Of a DNA stretch of 64,000 nt, positions 1 through 7,609 are shown in pieces. Origin of the DNA: Roseovarius sp. S88 (GTDB taxonomy: Bacteria > Pseudomonadota > Alphaproteobacteria > Rhodobacterales > Rhodobacteraceae); NCBI RefSeq assembly GCF_037023735.1, contig NZ_CP146069.1, positions 3,265,501 to 3,329,500 of the forward strand. The letters are read 5' to 3'. Each line of letters opens with the position of its first letter. Position 1 is the stretch's first letter. Below the pieces are notes generated by a model. It saw nothing but the letters and a program-made list of their open reading frames with translations. It had not been told where the DNA came from and did no database searches. A program made the position numbers and the translations under genes.

Positions 1-194
1 TCTTCCTTGCCCTCAAAATAATAGAGAATGTTTGGCTTCGAAAGCCCCGCCTGCTCGGCAATCTGATCCAGCGTCGCCCCCCGAAATCCTTGTTTTGAGA
101 ACACCTCAAGCGCGGCATCTAGGATAAGAGCGCGGTTACGTTGTTGAATCCGGCTTGGCTTTGACGCGGTGTCTTCTGCGGATGGTCTCGGCAT
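1..194 (-). CDS. TetR-family regulator, RutR-like (partial, N-terminus only)
   Basis: The first 64 or so residues of a TetR-type repressor are present; the rest lies left of the window. The protein begins MPRPSAEDTASKPSRIQQRN and carries a helix-turn-helix of the usual TetR form (ALEVFSKQGFRGATLDQIAE, then GLSKPNILYYF). The LSKPNILYYF helix and the neighbouring pyrimidine genes suggest RutR, the uracil/thymine-responsive regulator. It is divergent from the amidohydrolase gene, and a near-consensus RutR operator lies between them. Ligand binding cannot be judged because the C-terminal domain is missing. TetR assignment is firm; RutR is an inference from context and operator. Confidence 0.8.
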   Translation of the reverse strand, partial: MPRPSAEDTASKPSRIQQRNRALILDAALEVFSKQGFRGATLDQIAEQAGLSKPNILYYFEGKE

Positions 195-309
195 GGGTCT
201 CCCTGGCCTGATTTGCCTAGTGGCAAGGCGTCTTTGGCCAGAGTTTGGCCTGTTGCTTCCTACCATCCTCACATTGGTTGACATGGGCAAGTTCTTCCGC
301 AATCGTTGT

Positions 310-325
310 TTTACCATTTGGTCAA
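310..325. promoter_or_regulatory. Probable RutR operator
   Basis: The sequence TTTACCATTTGGTCAA matches the published enterobacterial RutR consensus TTGACCA-NN-TGGTCAA at 13 of 14 defined positions (one mismatch, T for G at the third base). It lies between the divergent TetR gene and the amidohydrolase gene, about 94 bases before the latter's start. This is the expected place for a repressor of the pyrimidine operon. Confidence 0.65.
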
Positions 326-418
326 AAGTGATGTTTCCGCGCACCATGATATAGTGATGTCAATGGCGCTGATGCGGTATCGCACATCATGAGTGACCAT
401 CGGCAAAAGGGGGATGAC

Positions 419-1669
419 ATGGCGGCTCCGGGCGAGAACCTCAAGATCAACGGCGACCGGTTGTGGGACAGCCTGATGGAGATGGCAAAGATCGGCCCCG
501 GTGTCGCAGGCGGCAACAACCGCCAGACGCTCACTGACGAAGACGCCGAAGGGCGTGCGCTTTACAAATCCTGGTGTGACGCCGCTGGCCTCACCACCGG
601 CGTCGACAGTATGGGCAACATGTTTGCCCGCCGAGAGGGAACCGACCCGGACGCGCTCCCCGTCTATGTCGGTTCCCACCTCGACACGCAGCCGACGGGT
701 GGAAAATACGATGGTGTCTTGGGGGTTCTGGGCGGCTTGGAGATCATCCGCACGCTGAATGACCTCGGCATCAAGACCAAACACCCCATTGTTGTGACCA
801 ACTGGACCAATGAGGAAGGCACACGCTATGCACCCGCGATGCTGGCTTCGGGCGTGTTTGCGGGCAAGCACACAGAGGAATGGGCCAAGGACCGTTTGGA
901 TGCCGATGGCAAACGCTTTGGCGATGAGCTGAAACGCATCGGCTGGGAAGGCGATGAGCCCGTGGGCGATCGCAAGATGCATGCCTTCTTTGAGCTGCAT
1001 ATCGAACAGGGGCCCATCCTTGAAGCCGAGGAGAAAGACATCGGCGTTGTTACCCACGGCCAAGGCCTGCGCTGGATCGAATGCACCATCACGGGTAAGG
1101 ACTCCCACACTGGCTCAACACCTATGCACATGCGCAAAAATGCCGGGCGCGGGTTGGCCCTGATCACCGAGCTGGTGCACGAGATTGCGATGAAGAACCA
1201 ACCCAATGCCGTGGGGGCCATTGGCCATATCGAGGTCTATCCCAATTCGCGCAACGTGATCCCCGGCAAGGTTGTCTTCACCGTCGACATGCGCACACAT
1301 CTTCTGGACAAGCTCAATGCCATGGTCGCCAAATTCGACGAACGCGCGCCAAAGCTCTGTGAGGAGGTCGGCGTGGAGTTCTCATCGGAGATTGTCGGCC
1401 AGTTCGACCCCCCCGCCTTTGACGAAGGCTGCGTGAAAGCTGTGCGAGATGCCGCAGAACGGCTGGGCTATTCCCACATGGACATCGTCTCGGGCGCGGG
1501 CCACGACGCCTGCTGGATCAATGACGTGGCGCCGACGGCGATGGTTATGTGTCCTTGTGTGGATGGGCTGTCGCACAATGAGGCCGAAGAGATTTCCAAG
1601 GAATGGGCCACTGCGGGGACGGATGTGCTGATGCATGCGGTGGTAGAAACGGCGGGGATCGTGGAGTGA
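419..1669 (+). CDS. Zn-dependent hydrolase, beta-ureidopropionase / N-carbamoyl amino acid amidase family
   Basis: A 416-residue M20-type amidohydrolase of the hydantoinase/carbamoylase family, which removes the carbamoyl group from N-carbamoyl-beta-alanine or N-carbamoyl amino acids. Visible family motifs are SHLDTQPTGGKYDG (metal ligands His and Asp), the NEEGTRYAP block, ELHIEQGPILE, the GAGHDA segment and a C-terminal GLSHNEAE metal-ligand block. The start at 419 is preferred over an in-frame ATG at 389 because AAAGGGGG lies 8-15 bases ahead of it. The dihydropyrimidinase gene downstream supports the last step of reductive pyrimidine degradation (PydC-like). A role in hydantoin use cannot be excluded, since the dihydropyrimidine dehydrogenase genes are not in the window. 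Confidence 0.88.
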   Translation: MAAPGENLKINGDRLWDSLMEMAKIGPGVAGGNNRQTLTDEDAEGRALYKSWCDAAGLTTGVDSMGNMFARREGTDPDALPVYVGSHLDTQPTGGKYDGVLGVLGGLEIIRTLNDLGIKTKHPIVVTNWTNEEGTRYAPAMLASGVFAGKHTEEWAKDRLDADGKRFGDELKRIGWEGDEPVGDRKMHAFFELHIEQGPILEAEEKDIGVVTHGQGLRWIECTITGKDSHTGSTPMHMRKNAGRGLALITELVHEIAMKNQPNAVGAIGHIEVYPNSRNVIPGKVVFTVDMRTHLLDKLNAMVAKFDERAPKLCEEVGVEFSSEIVGQFDPPAFDEGCVKAVRDAAERLGYSHMDIVSGAGHDACWINDVAPTAMVMCPCVDGLSHNEAEEISKEWATAGTDVLMHAVVETAGIVE

Positions 1670-1679
1670 GAAGGCGGAA

Positions 1680-1967
1680 ATGACCGGTTTTCAGTGGATA
1701 GCAGTATTATGCCTTCTTGCCGGGATGACCTACTGGTTCTGGCCTAGGACAGAAGTTTGGACGGGTGTTTATTACCCTAATCGTTCAAATCTAATAGTGC
1801 ACGAATTTGTTGGTGAATTTAAGAGTTTGGAACTTTGCCGCAACTTTTTAGTCGCAAGAATCGATGGGATGGATGATCCGAGCAAACCCGACTGGGAATG
1901 CGGACTAAACTGTCGGAAGACTTCTACAGACCCAGAGATATTAACTTGCGAAAGAACCGAAAGGTGA
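1680..1967 (+). CDS. Small membrane-anchored protein of unknown function
   Basis: An unrecognised 95-residue protein with a good ribosome site (AAGGCGGAA) ahead of ATG. Residues 4-21 form one hydrophobic segment (IAVLCLLAGMTYWFW), followed by WPR, so the rest is probably periplasmic. That part has four cysteines (one in ELCRNF, two in CGLNC, one in LTCERT), which could make two disulfides. It sits 10 bases after the amidohydrolase and 4 bases before the dihydropyrimidinase, so it is co-transcribed. Its base composition is much more AT-rich than both neighbours, which suggests later acquisition. No function can be assigned. Confidence 0.65.
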   Translation: MTGFQWIAVLCLLAGMTYWFWPRTEVWTGVYYPNRSNLIVHEFVGEFKSLELCRNFLVARIDGMDDPSKPDWECGLNCRKTSTDPEILTCERTER

Positions 1968-1971
1968 GAGT

Positions 1972-3435
1972 ATGACCACCAAAGTCATCAAGAACGGCAC
2001 CGTCTGCACCGCAGACCGTACGTGGAAAGCCGATGTCCTGATCGAGGATGAGAAGATCAAACAGATCGGCGAGGACCTTTCAGGTGACGAGTATATCGAC
2101 GCCGAAGGCGCCTATGTCATCCCCGGCGGCATTGATCCGCACACCCATCTGGAAATGCCCTTCATGGGCACCACCGCAGCCGAGACCTTCGAGACCGGCA
2201 CATGGGCCGCGGCCTGTGGGGGCACCACGATGCTGGTCGATTTCTGCCTGCCCGGCGCGGACGGCTCGATCAAGAACGCGATCAACGAGTGGCACCGCAA
2301 ATCCGCGCCGCAGATCTGCGCCGATATCGGCTATCACATGGCCATCACCGGCTGGAACGAGAGCATCTTCAATGAGATGAAAGATGCCGTCGACATGGGC
2401 GTGAACAGCTTCAAGCATTTCATGGCCTATAAAGGCGCGCTGATGATCGAGGATGACGAGATGTTCGCCTCTTTCAAACGCTGCGCCGAGCTGGGCGCGC
2501 TGCCCATGGTGCATGCCGAGAACGGCGATCTGGTGGCTGAGCTGCAGGAGAAGTACTTCAACCAAGGCATCACCGGGCCAGAGGGCCACGCCTATTCCCG
2601 CCCGCCGGAATTGGAAGGTGAGGCCGCCAACCGCGCCATCACCATCGCCGACACTGCCGGCGTGCCGCTTTACATCGTGCATGTGAGTTGCGAGCAGGCG
2701 CACGAGGCGATCCGCCGTGCCCGCCAGAAAGGCATGCGCGTCTATGGCGAACCTCTGGCGCAGTTCCTGACGCTGGATGAAGGCGAGTATTTCAACAAAG
2801 ACTGGGACCATGCCGCGCGCCGGGTCATGTCGCCACCCTTCCGCTCAAAGGATCATCAGGACAGCCTATGGGCCGGTCTGCAGGCGGGCAGCTTGCAAGT
2901 CGTCGCCACCGACCACGCCGCCTTCAACACCGAGCAAAAACGTGCCGGGCGCGATGATTTCCGCATCATCCCCAATGGGTCCAATGGGCTGGAAGAACGC
3001 ATGCCGGTGCTTTGGACCGAAGGGGTGGAAACCGGGCGGCTGACGCCGAACGAATTTGTTGCCGTGACCTCGACCAACGTCGCCAAGATCCTCAACATTT
3101 ACCCAAAGAAAGGCGCAATTGTGGAAGGCGCGGATGCCGATATCGTGGTCTGGGACCCGAAAATCACCAAGACGATCTCAGCCTCCAACCACCACTCGAT
3201 CCTCGACTACAACGTGTTCGAGAGCTTCGAGGTCACCGCCAATTCGCGTTATACCCTGAGCCGGGGCGAGGTCATCTGGGCCTGGGGGCAGAATTCGCAA
3301 CCTCAACCCGGTCGTGGTCGCTTCGTGCCGCGCCCAGCCTTCCCCTCGGCACATACTGCACTGAGTAAGTGGAAAGAACTCACTGCGCCCAAAATGATCG
3401 AACGCGACCCGATGAATATTCCGGCGGGGATTTGA
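1972..3435 (+). CDS. hydA: Dihydropyrimidinase (D-hydantoinase)
   Basis: A 487-residue cyclic amidohydrolase that opens the ring of dihydrouracil or dihydrothymine (and 5-substituted hydantoins). It shows the HTHLEMPF metal site near residue 59, the VNSFKHFMAYKG segment with the lysine that is carbamylated in this family, later metal histidines in MVHAENGDL and YIVHVSCEQ, and the catalytic aspartate in VATDHAAFNTEQK. Length is normal for the family. The ribosome site AAGGTGAGAGT lies just ahead of ATG. With the amidohydrolase upstream it forms the second and third steps of reductive pyrimidine breakdown. Confidence 0.93.
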   Translation: MTTKVIKNGTVCTADRTWKADVLIEDEKIKQIGEDLSGDEYIDAEGAYVIPGGIDPHTHLEMPFMGTTAAETFETGTWAAACGGTTMLVDFCLPGADGSIKNAINEWHRKSAPQICADIGYHMAITGWNESIFNEMKDAVDMGVNSFKHFMAYKGALMIEDDEMFASFKRCAELGALPMVHAENGDLVAELQEKYFNQGITGPEGHAYSRPPELEGEAANRAITIADTAGVPLYIVHVSCEQAHEAIRRARQKGMRVYGEPLAQFLTLDEGEYFNKDWDHAARRVMSPPFRSKDHQDSLWAGLQAGSLQVVATDHAAFNTEQKRAGRDDFRIIPNGSNGLEERMPVLWTEGVETGRLTPNEFVAVTSTNVAKILNIYPKKGAIVEGADADIVVWDPKITKTISASNHHSILDYNVFESFEVTANSRYTLSRGEVIWAWGQNSQPQPGRGRFVPRPAFPSAHTALSKWKELTAPKMIERDPMNIPAGI

Positions 3436-3529
3436 ATAAGCACCAAAGGCATGAGTGGTTTGCCTAACACCACCTTGACAAAGAACCGCCAGCACGTCGC
3501 CATGCGCTAGTGCAAGCAAGGAAGAACTC

Positions 3530-4315
3530 GTGAAGACCAACCCGGTGATCAGCGCCCAAAATCTCTCGCTGACCTTCCAGACCAATGATGGCCCGGTGCA
3601 TGCGCTGAAGGACGTGTCGCTCGATGTCGAAAAAGGCGACTTCGTCTCCTTTATCGGCCCCTCGGGTTGTGGCAAGACGACCTTCCTGCGCTGCATGGCA
3701 GATCTTGAACATCCCACTGGTGGCACAATTACAGTCAACGGTATTTCGCCCGAAGCAGCCCGCCGAAACCGCGCCTATGGCTACGTCTTCCAGGCCGCTG
3801 GCCTCTACCCTTGGCGCACCATTGGCGGCAATGTTCGCCTACCGCTCGAAATCATGGGCTATAACAAGGCTGATCAGGCCGCGCGCGTAAAACGTGTTCT
3901 CGACCTCGTGGACCTTGCCGGGTTTGAAAAGAAATTCCCCTGGCAGCTCTCCGGCGGCATGCAGCAACGCGCCTCGATTGCCCGCGCATTGGCCTTTGAT
4001 GCCGATATCCTGCTGATGGACGAACCTTTCGGCGCTCTGGATGAAATTGTGCGCGACCACCTCAACGAGCAACTCCTGAACCTTTGGGAGCGCACCAACA
4101 AAACCATCTGCTTTGTTACCCACTCCATCCCCGAGGCGGTTTATCTGTCGACCAAAATCGTCGTCATGTCCCCTCGTCCGGGACGCATCACCGATGTGAT
4201 CGAAAGCCCCCTACCCCGAGAGCGCCCTCTTGACATTCGCGACACGAAAGAATTTCTCGACATTGCCCATCGTGTTCGCGAGGGCCTGCGTGCGGGGCAC
4301 AGCTATGAGGATTAA
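3530..4315 (+). CDS. ABC transporter ATP-binding protein (nitrate/taurine/pyrimidine-precursor type)
   Basis: A 261-residue cytoplasmic ATPase that powers the import system encoded downstream. The Walker A (GPSGCGKTT), signature (LSGGMQQR) and Walker B (ILLMDEPFGALDE) motifs are intact, with the switch histidine in CFVTHSIPEA. Translation starts at GTG with GGAAGA ahead of it. The subfamily is that of SsuB/TauB/ThiZ-like ATPases, which pair with NMT1-type binding proteins. Given the linked catabolic genes, the likely cargo is a pyrimidine or related ureide; this is inferred from context only. Confidence 0.9.
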   Translation: MKTNPVISAQNLSLTFQTNDGPVHALKDVSLDVEKGDFVSFIGPSGCGKTTFLRCMADLEHPTGGTITVNGISPEAARRNRAYGYVFQAAGLYPWRTIGGNVRLPLEIMGYNKADQAARVKRVLDLVDLAGFEKKFPWQLSGGMQQRASIARALAFDADILLMDEPFGALDEIVRDHLNEQLLNLWERTNKTICFVTHSIPEAVYLSTKIVVMSPRPGRITDVIESPLPRERPLDIRDTKEFLDIAHRVREGLRAGHSYED

Positions 4316-4516
4316 TACTGTCCCCCAATTGGATGCCCCCACCCTTTTGACCGGGCAGGGGACTTTCACCGTTCACGGCCATCGGCTCTCCAGCCTGTAC
4401 CGTCTCTGCAAGCAACCACCAAATCCTTTCATCGTTCTAAAAAAACTCAAAAAACTGCGCTCAAATCTTGCGATGGGAACTGAGTATTTTTGGAACAGTG
4501 AAAGCAGGACGCACGC
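4316..4516 (+). other. 200-base gap inside the ABC transporter operon
   Basis: No convincing gene. A reading frame opening at 4305 could run 71 residues into the permease start but has no family features and shifts from GC-rich to AT-rich composition. The second half (about 4420-4470) contains AAAAAAACTCAAAAAAC. There is no clear terminator hairpin. It may be a relic of a removed gene or a long leader for the permease. Confidence 0.4.
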
Positions 4517-5449
4517 ATGAGAAGCCTCTTGCCCATCCTGACCGTGCTCGGCGCAATTGTCGCGATCTGGTACTTGGCGGTCGCCCCAATGAATGTGCGC
4601 GTGGCGCTGGACCAGGTTGAGCGCAGCGGTGCCATAGTGGAGCCCGCCACTTCAGTCGAACGGCGCGCGACCTCTGTCTGGCGGCTGATGCTGGACAATT
4701 CCGAACATGTCGCGGCGGGTTATGCACTTGAACGCCCACGCCTTCCGACACCTGCACAAGTGGGACAAGAGCTTTGGAAAACCACTGGGGAGATGGTGCT
4801 GCGCGGACGGGCGCTGTCGAAACGCTCTTTGATCCTGCACGGCTGGATCACGCTGAAATCCACACTATCCGGGTTCGTTCTGGGCACGTTGCTGGGCATC
4901 CTTGGTGCGGTGGCCATCGTCTATTCTCGGGTCACCCGCATGAGCCTCATGCCCTGGGCGATCATCAGCCAGACCATCCCGATTGTGGCCCTTGCCCCAA
5001 TGATCATTGTTCTCTCCTCACAGCTTGGGATCGAGGGGCGCGGTCTGCCAAAGGCAATCATATCTGCATATCTGTGCTACTTTCCAGTGCTGGTGGGCAT
5101 GGTCAAAGGGTTGCAATCCCCCGCCATCGCGCAGCTCGATCTTTTGCGCACCTACAGTGCCTCAGGCCTCCAAAGCTTTCTTAAGCTACGCCTGCCCGCT
5201 TCGGTGCCCTACCTCTTTACGTCTCTCAAGATCGGGATCGCCGCAGCCCTTGTTGGCACCATTGTCGGAGAACTTCCCACCGGCGCAGTTTCCGGTCTGG
5301 GCGCGCGTATCCTAATCGGGGATCAATTCGGCACGCCGCTTGCCATTTGGGCTGCTCTATTCACGGCCGCCATACTTGCCGGGCTACTAGTCACGTTTCT
5401 GGACCTGTCCCAACGCCTGATCCTGCGACGCATGGGGATGCCATCATGA
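4517..5449 (+). CDS. ABC transporter permease
   Basis: A 310-residue inner-membrane permease of the binding-protein-dependent type. After an N-terminal membrane helix comes a long hydrophilic stretch to about residue 100, then about five more hydrophobic segments. The ATPase-contact (EAA-like) loop is seen around QLDLLRTYSASGLQSFLKLRLPAS. It overlaps the next permease gene by four bases (ATGA), so the two are translationally coupled and probably form a heterodimer. No SD sequence stands out; GCAGGACGCACGC precedes the ATG. Confidence 0.88.
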   Translation: MRSLLPILTVLGAIVAIWYLAVAPMNVRVALDQVERSGAIVEPATSVERRATSVWRLMLDNSEHVAAGYALERPRLPTPAQVGQELWKTTGEMVLRGRALSKRSLILHGWITLKSTLSGFVLGTLLGILGAVAIVYSRVTRMSLMPWAIISQTIPIVALAPMIIVLSSQLGIEGRGLPKAIISAYLCYFPVLVGMVKGLQSPAIAQLDLLRTYSASGLQSFLKLRLPASVPYLFTSLKIGIAAALVGTIVGELPTGAVSGLGARILIGDQFGTPLAIWAALFTAAILAGLLVTFLDLSQRLILRRMGMPS

Positions 5450-6297
5450 TGTGGGTGATCATCGCTTTGGTATTTTGGCTAGCCGCCTGGGCCGTGAACG
5501 TGGCACTGGCCCGGTCGCGCTATCACGATACCAAGCTGGTGCGCCTGATCGTGCCGCTTTTGTTCGGCGCCACACTTTTGGTTTTGTGGGAGGGTCTGGT
5601 CCGGGGCTTTTCTGTCTCACCCGTCATCCTGCCCGCGCCCTCTGTTGTGGCTCAGACCTTCGCCAATTCAACAGATATTCTCTGGGTGGATTTCACCCAG
5701 ACGGTCCTGAAAGGCGCGGTATCGGGTTATGCCATCGGCTGCCTTTCCGCCTTTATCGCGGCCATTGCCATTGACCGCTCAGCGTTTCTCACGCGGGGGC
5801 TATTGCCAATTGGCAATTTCGTCGCCGCCCTGCCCATCGTGGGCATCGCACCCATATTGGTGAGTTGGTTTGGCTTTGACTGGCATTCCAAGGCCGCTGT
5901 TGTTGTCGTGATGGTGTTCTTTCCGATGTTGGTCAACACGGTTCAGGGCCTGCGCGAAACCGATCAGATGCAACGCGACCTGATGCATACCTATGCCGCG
6001 GGTTACGTCACAACACTGACAAAACTGCGACTACCTGCAGCCATGCCTTTCGTTTTCAACGGATTGAAAATTGCGGCAACGCTCGCGCTGATCGGAGCTA
6101 TTGTGGCAGAGTATTTTGGCTCGCCTACGCGCGGGATGGGCTTCCGAATTTCCACGGGTGTCGGCAGTCTTTCAATTGATCTTGTCTGGGCCGAGATTTT
6201 TGTCGCGGCCTTGGCGGGATCGGGATTTTACGGCGCGGTTGCACTTATCGAACGGGCCGTGACATTCTGGCACCCTTCACAACGGGGCCGGGCGTAA
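5446..6297 (+). CDS. ABC transporter permease
   Basis: A 283-residue membrane permease, partner of the preceding gene. The start is placed at the ATG overlapping the upstream stop (ATGA); the frame is open further upstream but that part lies inside the first permease. Six hydrophobic segments can be seen, and the EAA-like loop is QRDLMHTYAAGYVTTLTKLR. It ends 29 bases before the binding-protein gene. An alternative start one codon later (5449) cannot be excluded. Confidence 0.88.
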   Translation: MMWVIIALVFWLAAWAVNVALARSRYHDTKLVRLIVPLLFGATLLVLWEGLVRGFSVSPVILPAPSVVAQTFANSTDILWVDFTQTVLKGAVSGYAIGCLSAFIAAIAIDRSAFLTRGLLPIGNFVAALPIVGIAPILVSWFGFDWHSKAAVVVVMVFFPMLVNTVQGLRETDQMQRDLMHTYAAGYVTTLTKLRLPAAMPFVFNGLKIAATLALIGAIVAEYFGSPTRGMGFRISTGVGSLSIDLVWAEIFVAALAGSGFYGAVALIERAVTFWHPSQRGRA

Positions 6298-6326
6298 ACA
6301 ACAATTAAACCAAGGGAGAAATGAAA

Positions 6327-7319
6327 ATGAAGAACCTCACATATTCTATTGGCTTTGCTGCTGCGGCCTTTTGGGGCGGGATGGCACAAGCCGCCGATGA
6401 CGTCACACTACAGCTCAAATGGGTAACACAAGCGCAATTCGCCGGTTACTACGTCGCACTCGATCAGGGCTTTTATGAAGAAGAAGGCCTGAACGTCACG
6501 ATCAAGCCGGGCGGCCCGGACATTGCCCCGGCTCAGGTTATCGCCGGTGGCGGGGCCGATGTCGTGCTTGACTGGATGCCCTCGGCTCTGGCCTCTCGTG
6601 AAAAGGGTCTGCCGCTTGTGAACATCGCGCAGCCATTTAAGAGCTCCGGCATGATGCTGACCTGCCGCAAGGATGCCGGCGTCGCTTCTCCCGAAGACTT
6701 CGCTGGCAAAACGCTCGGTGTCTGGTTCTTTGGCAATGAATACCCTTTCCTGAGCTGGATGAGCCAGCTGGGCCTGTCGACGGACGGCGGTGAGGACGGC
6801 GTGACTGTTCTCAAACAAGGGTTCAACGTCGATCCGATCCTGCAGGGTCAGGCGGCTTGCGTGTCCACCATGACGTATAACGAGTACTGGCAAATCATCG
6901 ATGCCGGGCTTAGCCCAGATGACCTTGTGGTATTCAAATATGAAGACCAGGGCGTCGCGACACTTGAGGACGGCATGTACGTTCTGGAGCAAAACCTCGA
7001 AGACCCAGCCTTTGTCGACAAAATGACCCGTTTCGTGCGGGCTTCGATGAAAGGCTGGAAGTGGGCCGAGGAAAATCCCGATGATGCGGCTTTGATCGTG
7101 CTCGACAATGACGAGACCGGTGCACAGACTGAGAAGCACCAAAAACGCATGATGGGCGAGATTGCTAAGCTGACTGCAGGGTCGAACGGAGCACTTGACC
7201 CTGCAGATTTCGAACGCACGGTGCAGTCGCTCTTGGCAGGTGGCTCAGACCCAGTGATCACCGACCATCCAGGCGAAGCTGCTTGGACACACAAGATCAC
7301 GGATGCGGCGCTAAACTAA
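6327..7319 (+). CDS. ABC transporter substrate-binding protein, NMT1/THI5-like
   Basis: A 330-residue periplasmic binding protein. The N-terminus (MKNLTYSIGFAAAAFWGG, then MAQA-AD) is a typical signal peptide with cleavage after AQA. The mature part has the NMT1/SsuA-like opening LQLKWVTQAQFAGYYVALDQ and later GGADVVLDW. The second of two adjacent ATGs (6327) is preferred because AGGGAGA then lies at the correct distance; the first at 6321 would be too close. It is the last gene of the operon and is followed by a strong terminator. Homologues bind pyrimidine precursors, riboflavin or thiamine precursors; the cargo here is inferred to be a pyrimidine-related compound. Confidence 0.9.
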   Translation: MKNLTYSIGFAAAAFWGGMAQAADDVTLQLKWVTQAQFAGYYVALDQGFYEEEGLNVTIKPGGPDIAPAQVIAGGGADVVLDWMPSALASREKGLPLVNIAQPFKSSGMMLTCRKDAGVASPEDFAGKTLGVWFFGNEYPFLSWMSQLGLSTDGGEDGVTVLKQGFNVDPILQGQAACVSTMTYNEYWQIIDAGLSPDDLVVFKYEDQGVATLEDGMYVLEQNLEDPAFVDKMTRFVRASMKGWKWAEENPDDAALIVLDNDETGAQTEKHQKRMMGEIAKLTAGSNGALDPADFERTVQSLLAGGSDPVITDHPGEAAWTHKITDAALN

Positions 7320-7337
7320 ATTATACAAATTGGAAGC

Positions 7338-7372
7338 AAGGCCCGGGTCATTGTCCTGGGCCTTTTGCTTTG
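7338..7372 (+). terminator. Rho-independent terminator of the pyrimidine/ABC operon
   Basis: A ten-base stem (AAGGCCCGGG with CCTGGGCCTT, one G-U pair) closes a seven-base loop and is followed by TTGCTTT. It lies 18 bases after the binding-protein stop codon. Confidence 0.85.
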
Positions 7373-7609
7373 CCCAAATATGGACAACAACCTGATCCTA
7401 GCCGATCGGACACAATCCCGCCACAATTGACGATATTGCGGGTCGGCTAAAAAGTGCCGCAACATGTAGTTGAGTTTCTGGCAGATCGCCCCTGAAATCT
7501 GTGAAAATTCAGACTTTATTCAACGCGCCCTCTATGCTACTGTTTTATCAATCAAAACATGGCCAGTCGAAAAAATCGGCGGTCAACGAGGCAGAGAAAG
7601 AGCAGTTCC

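Noticed and set aside
311..1108. Long minus-strand frame opposite the amidohydrolase
   Set aside because: Antisense shadow of a well-supported M20-family gene.
4305..4520. 71-residue reading frame in the ABC operon gap
   Set aside because: Starts inside the ATPase gene and ends inside the permease, shows a shift in composition mid-frame and no domain; kept as an unexplained gap.
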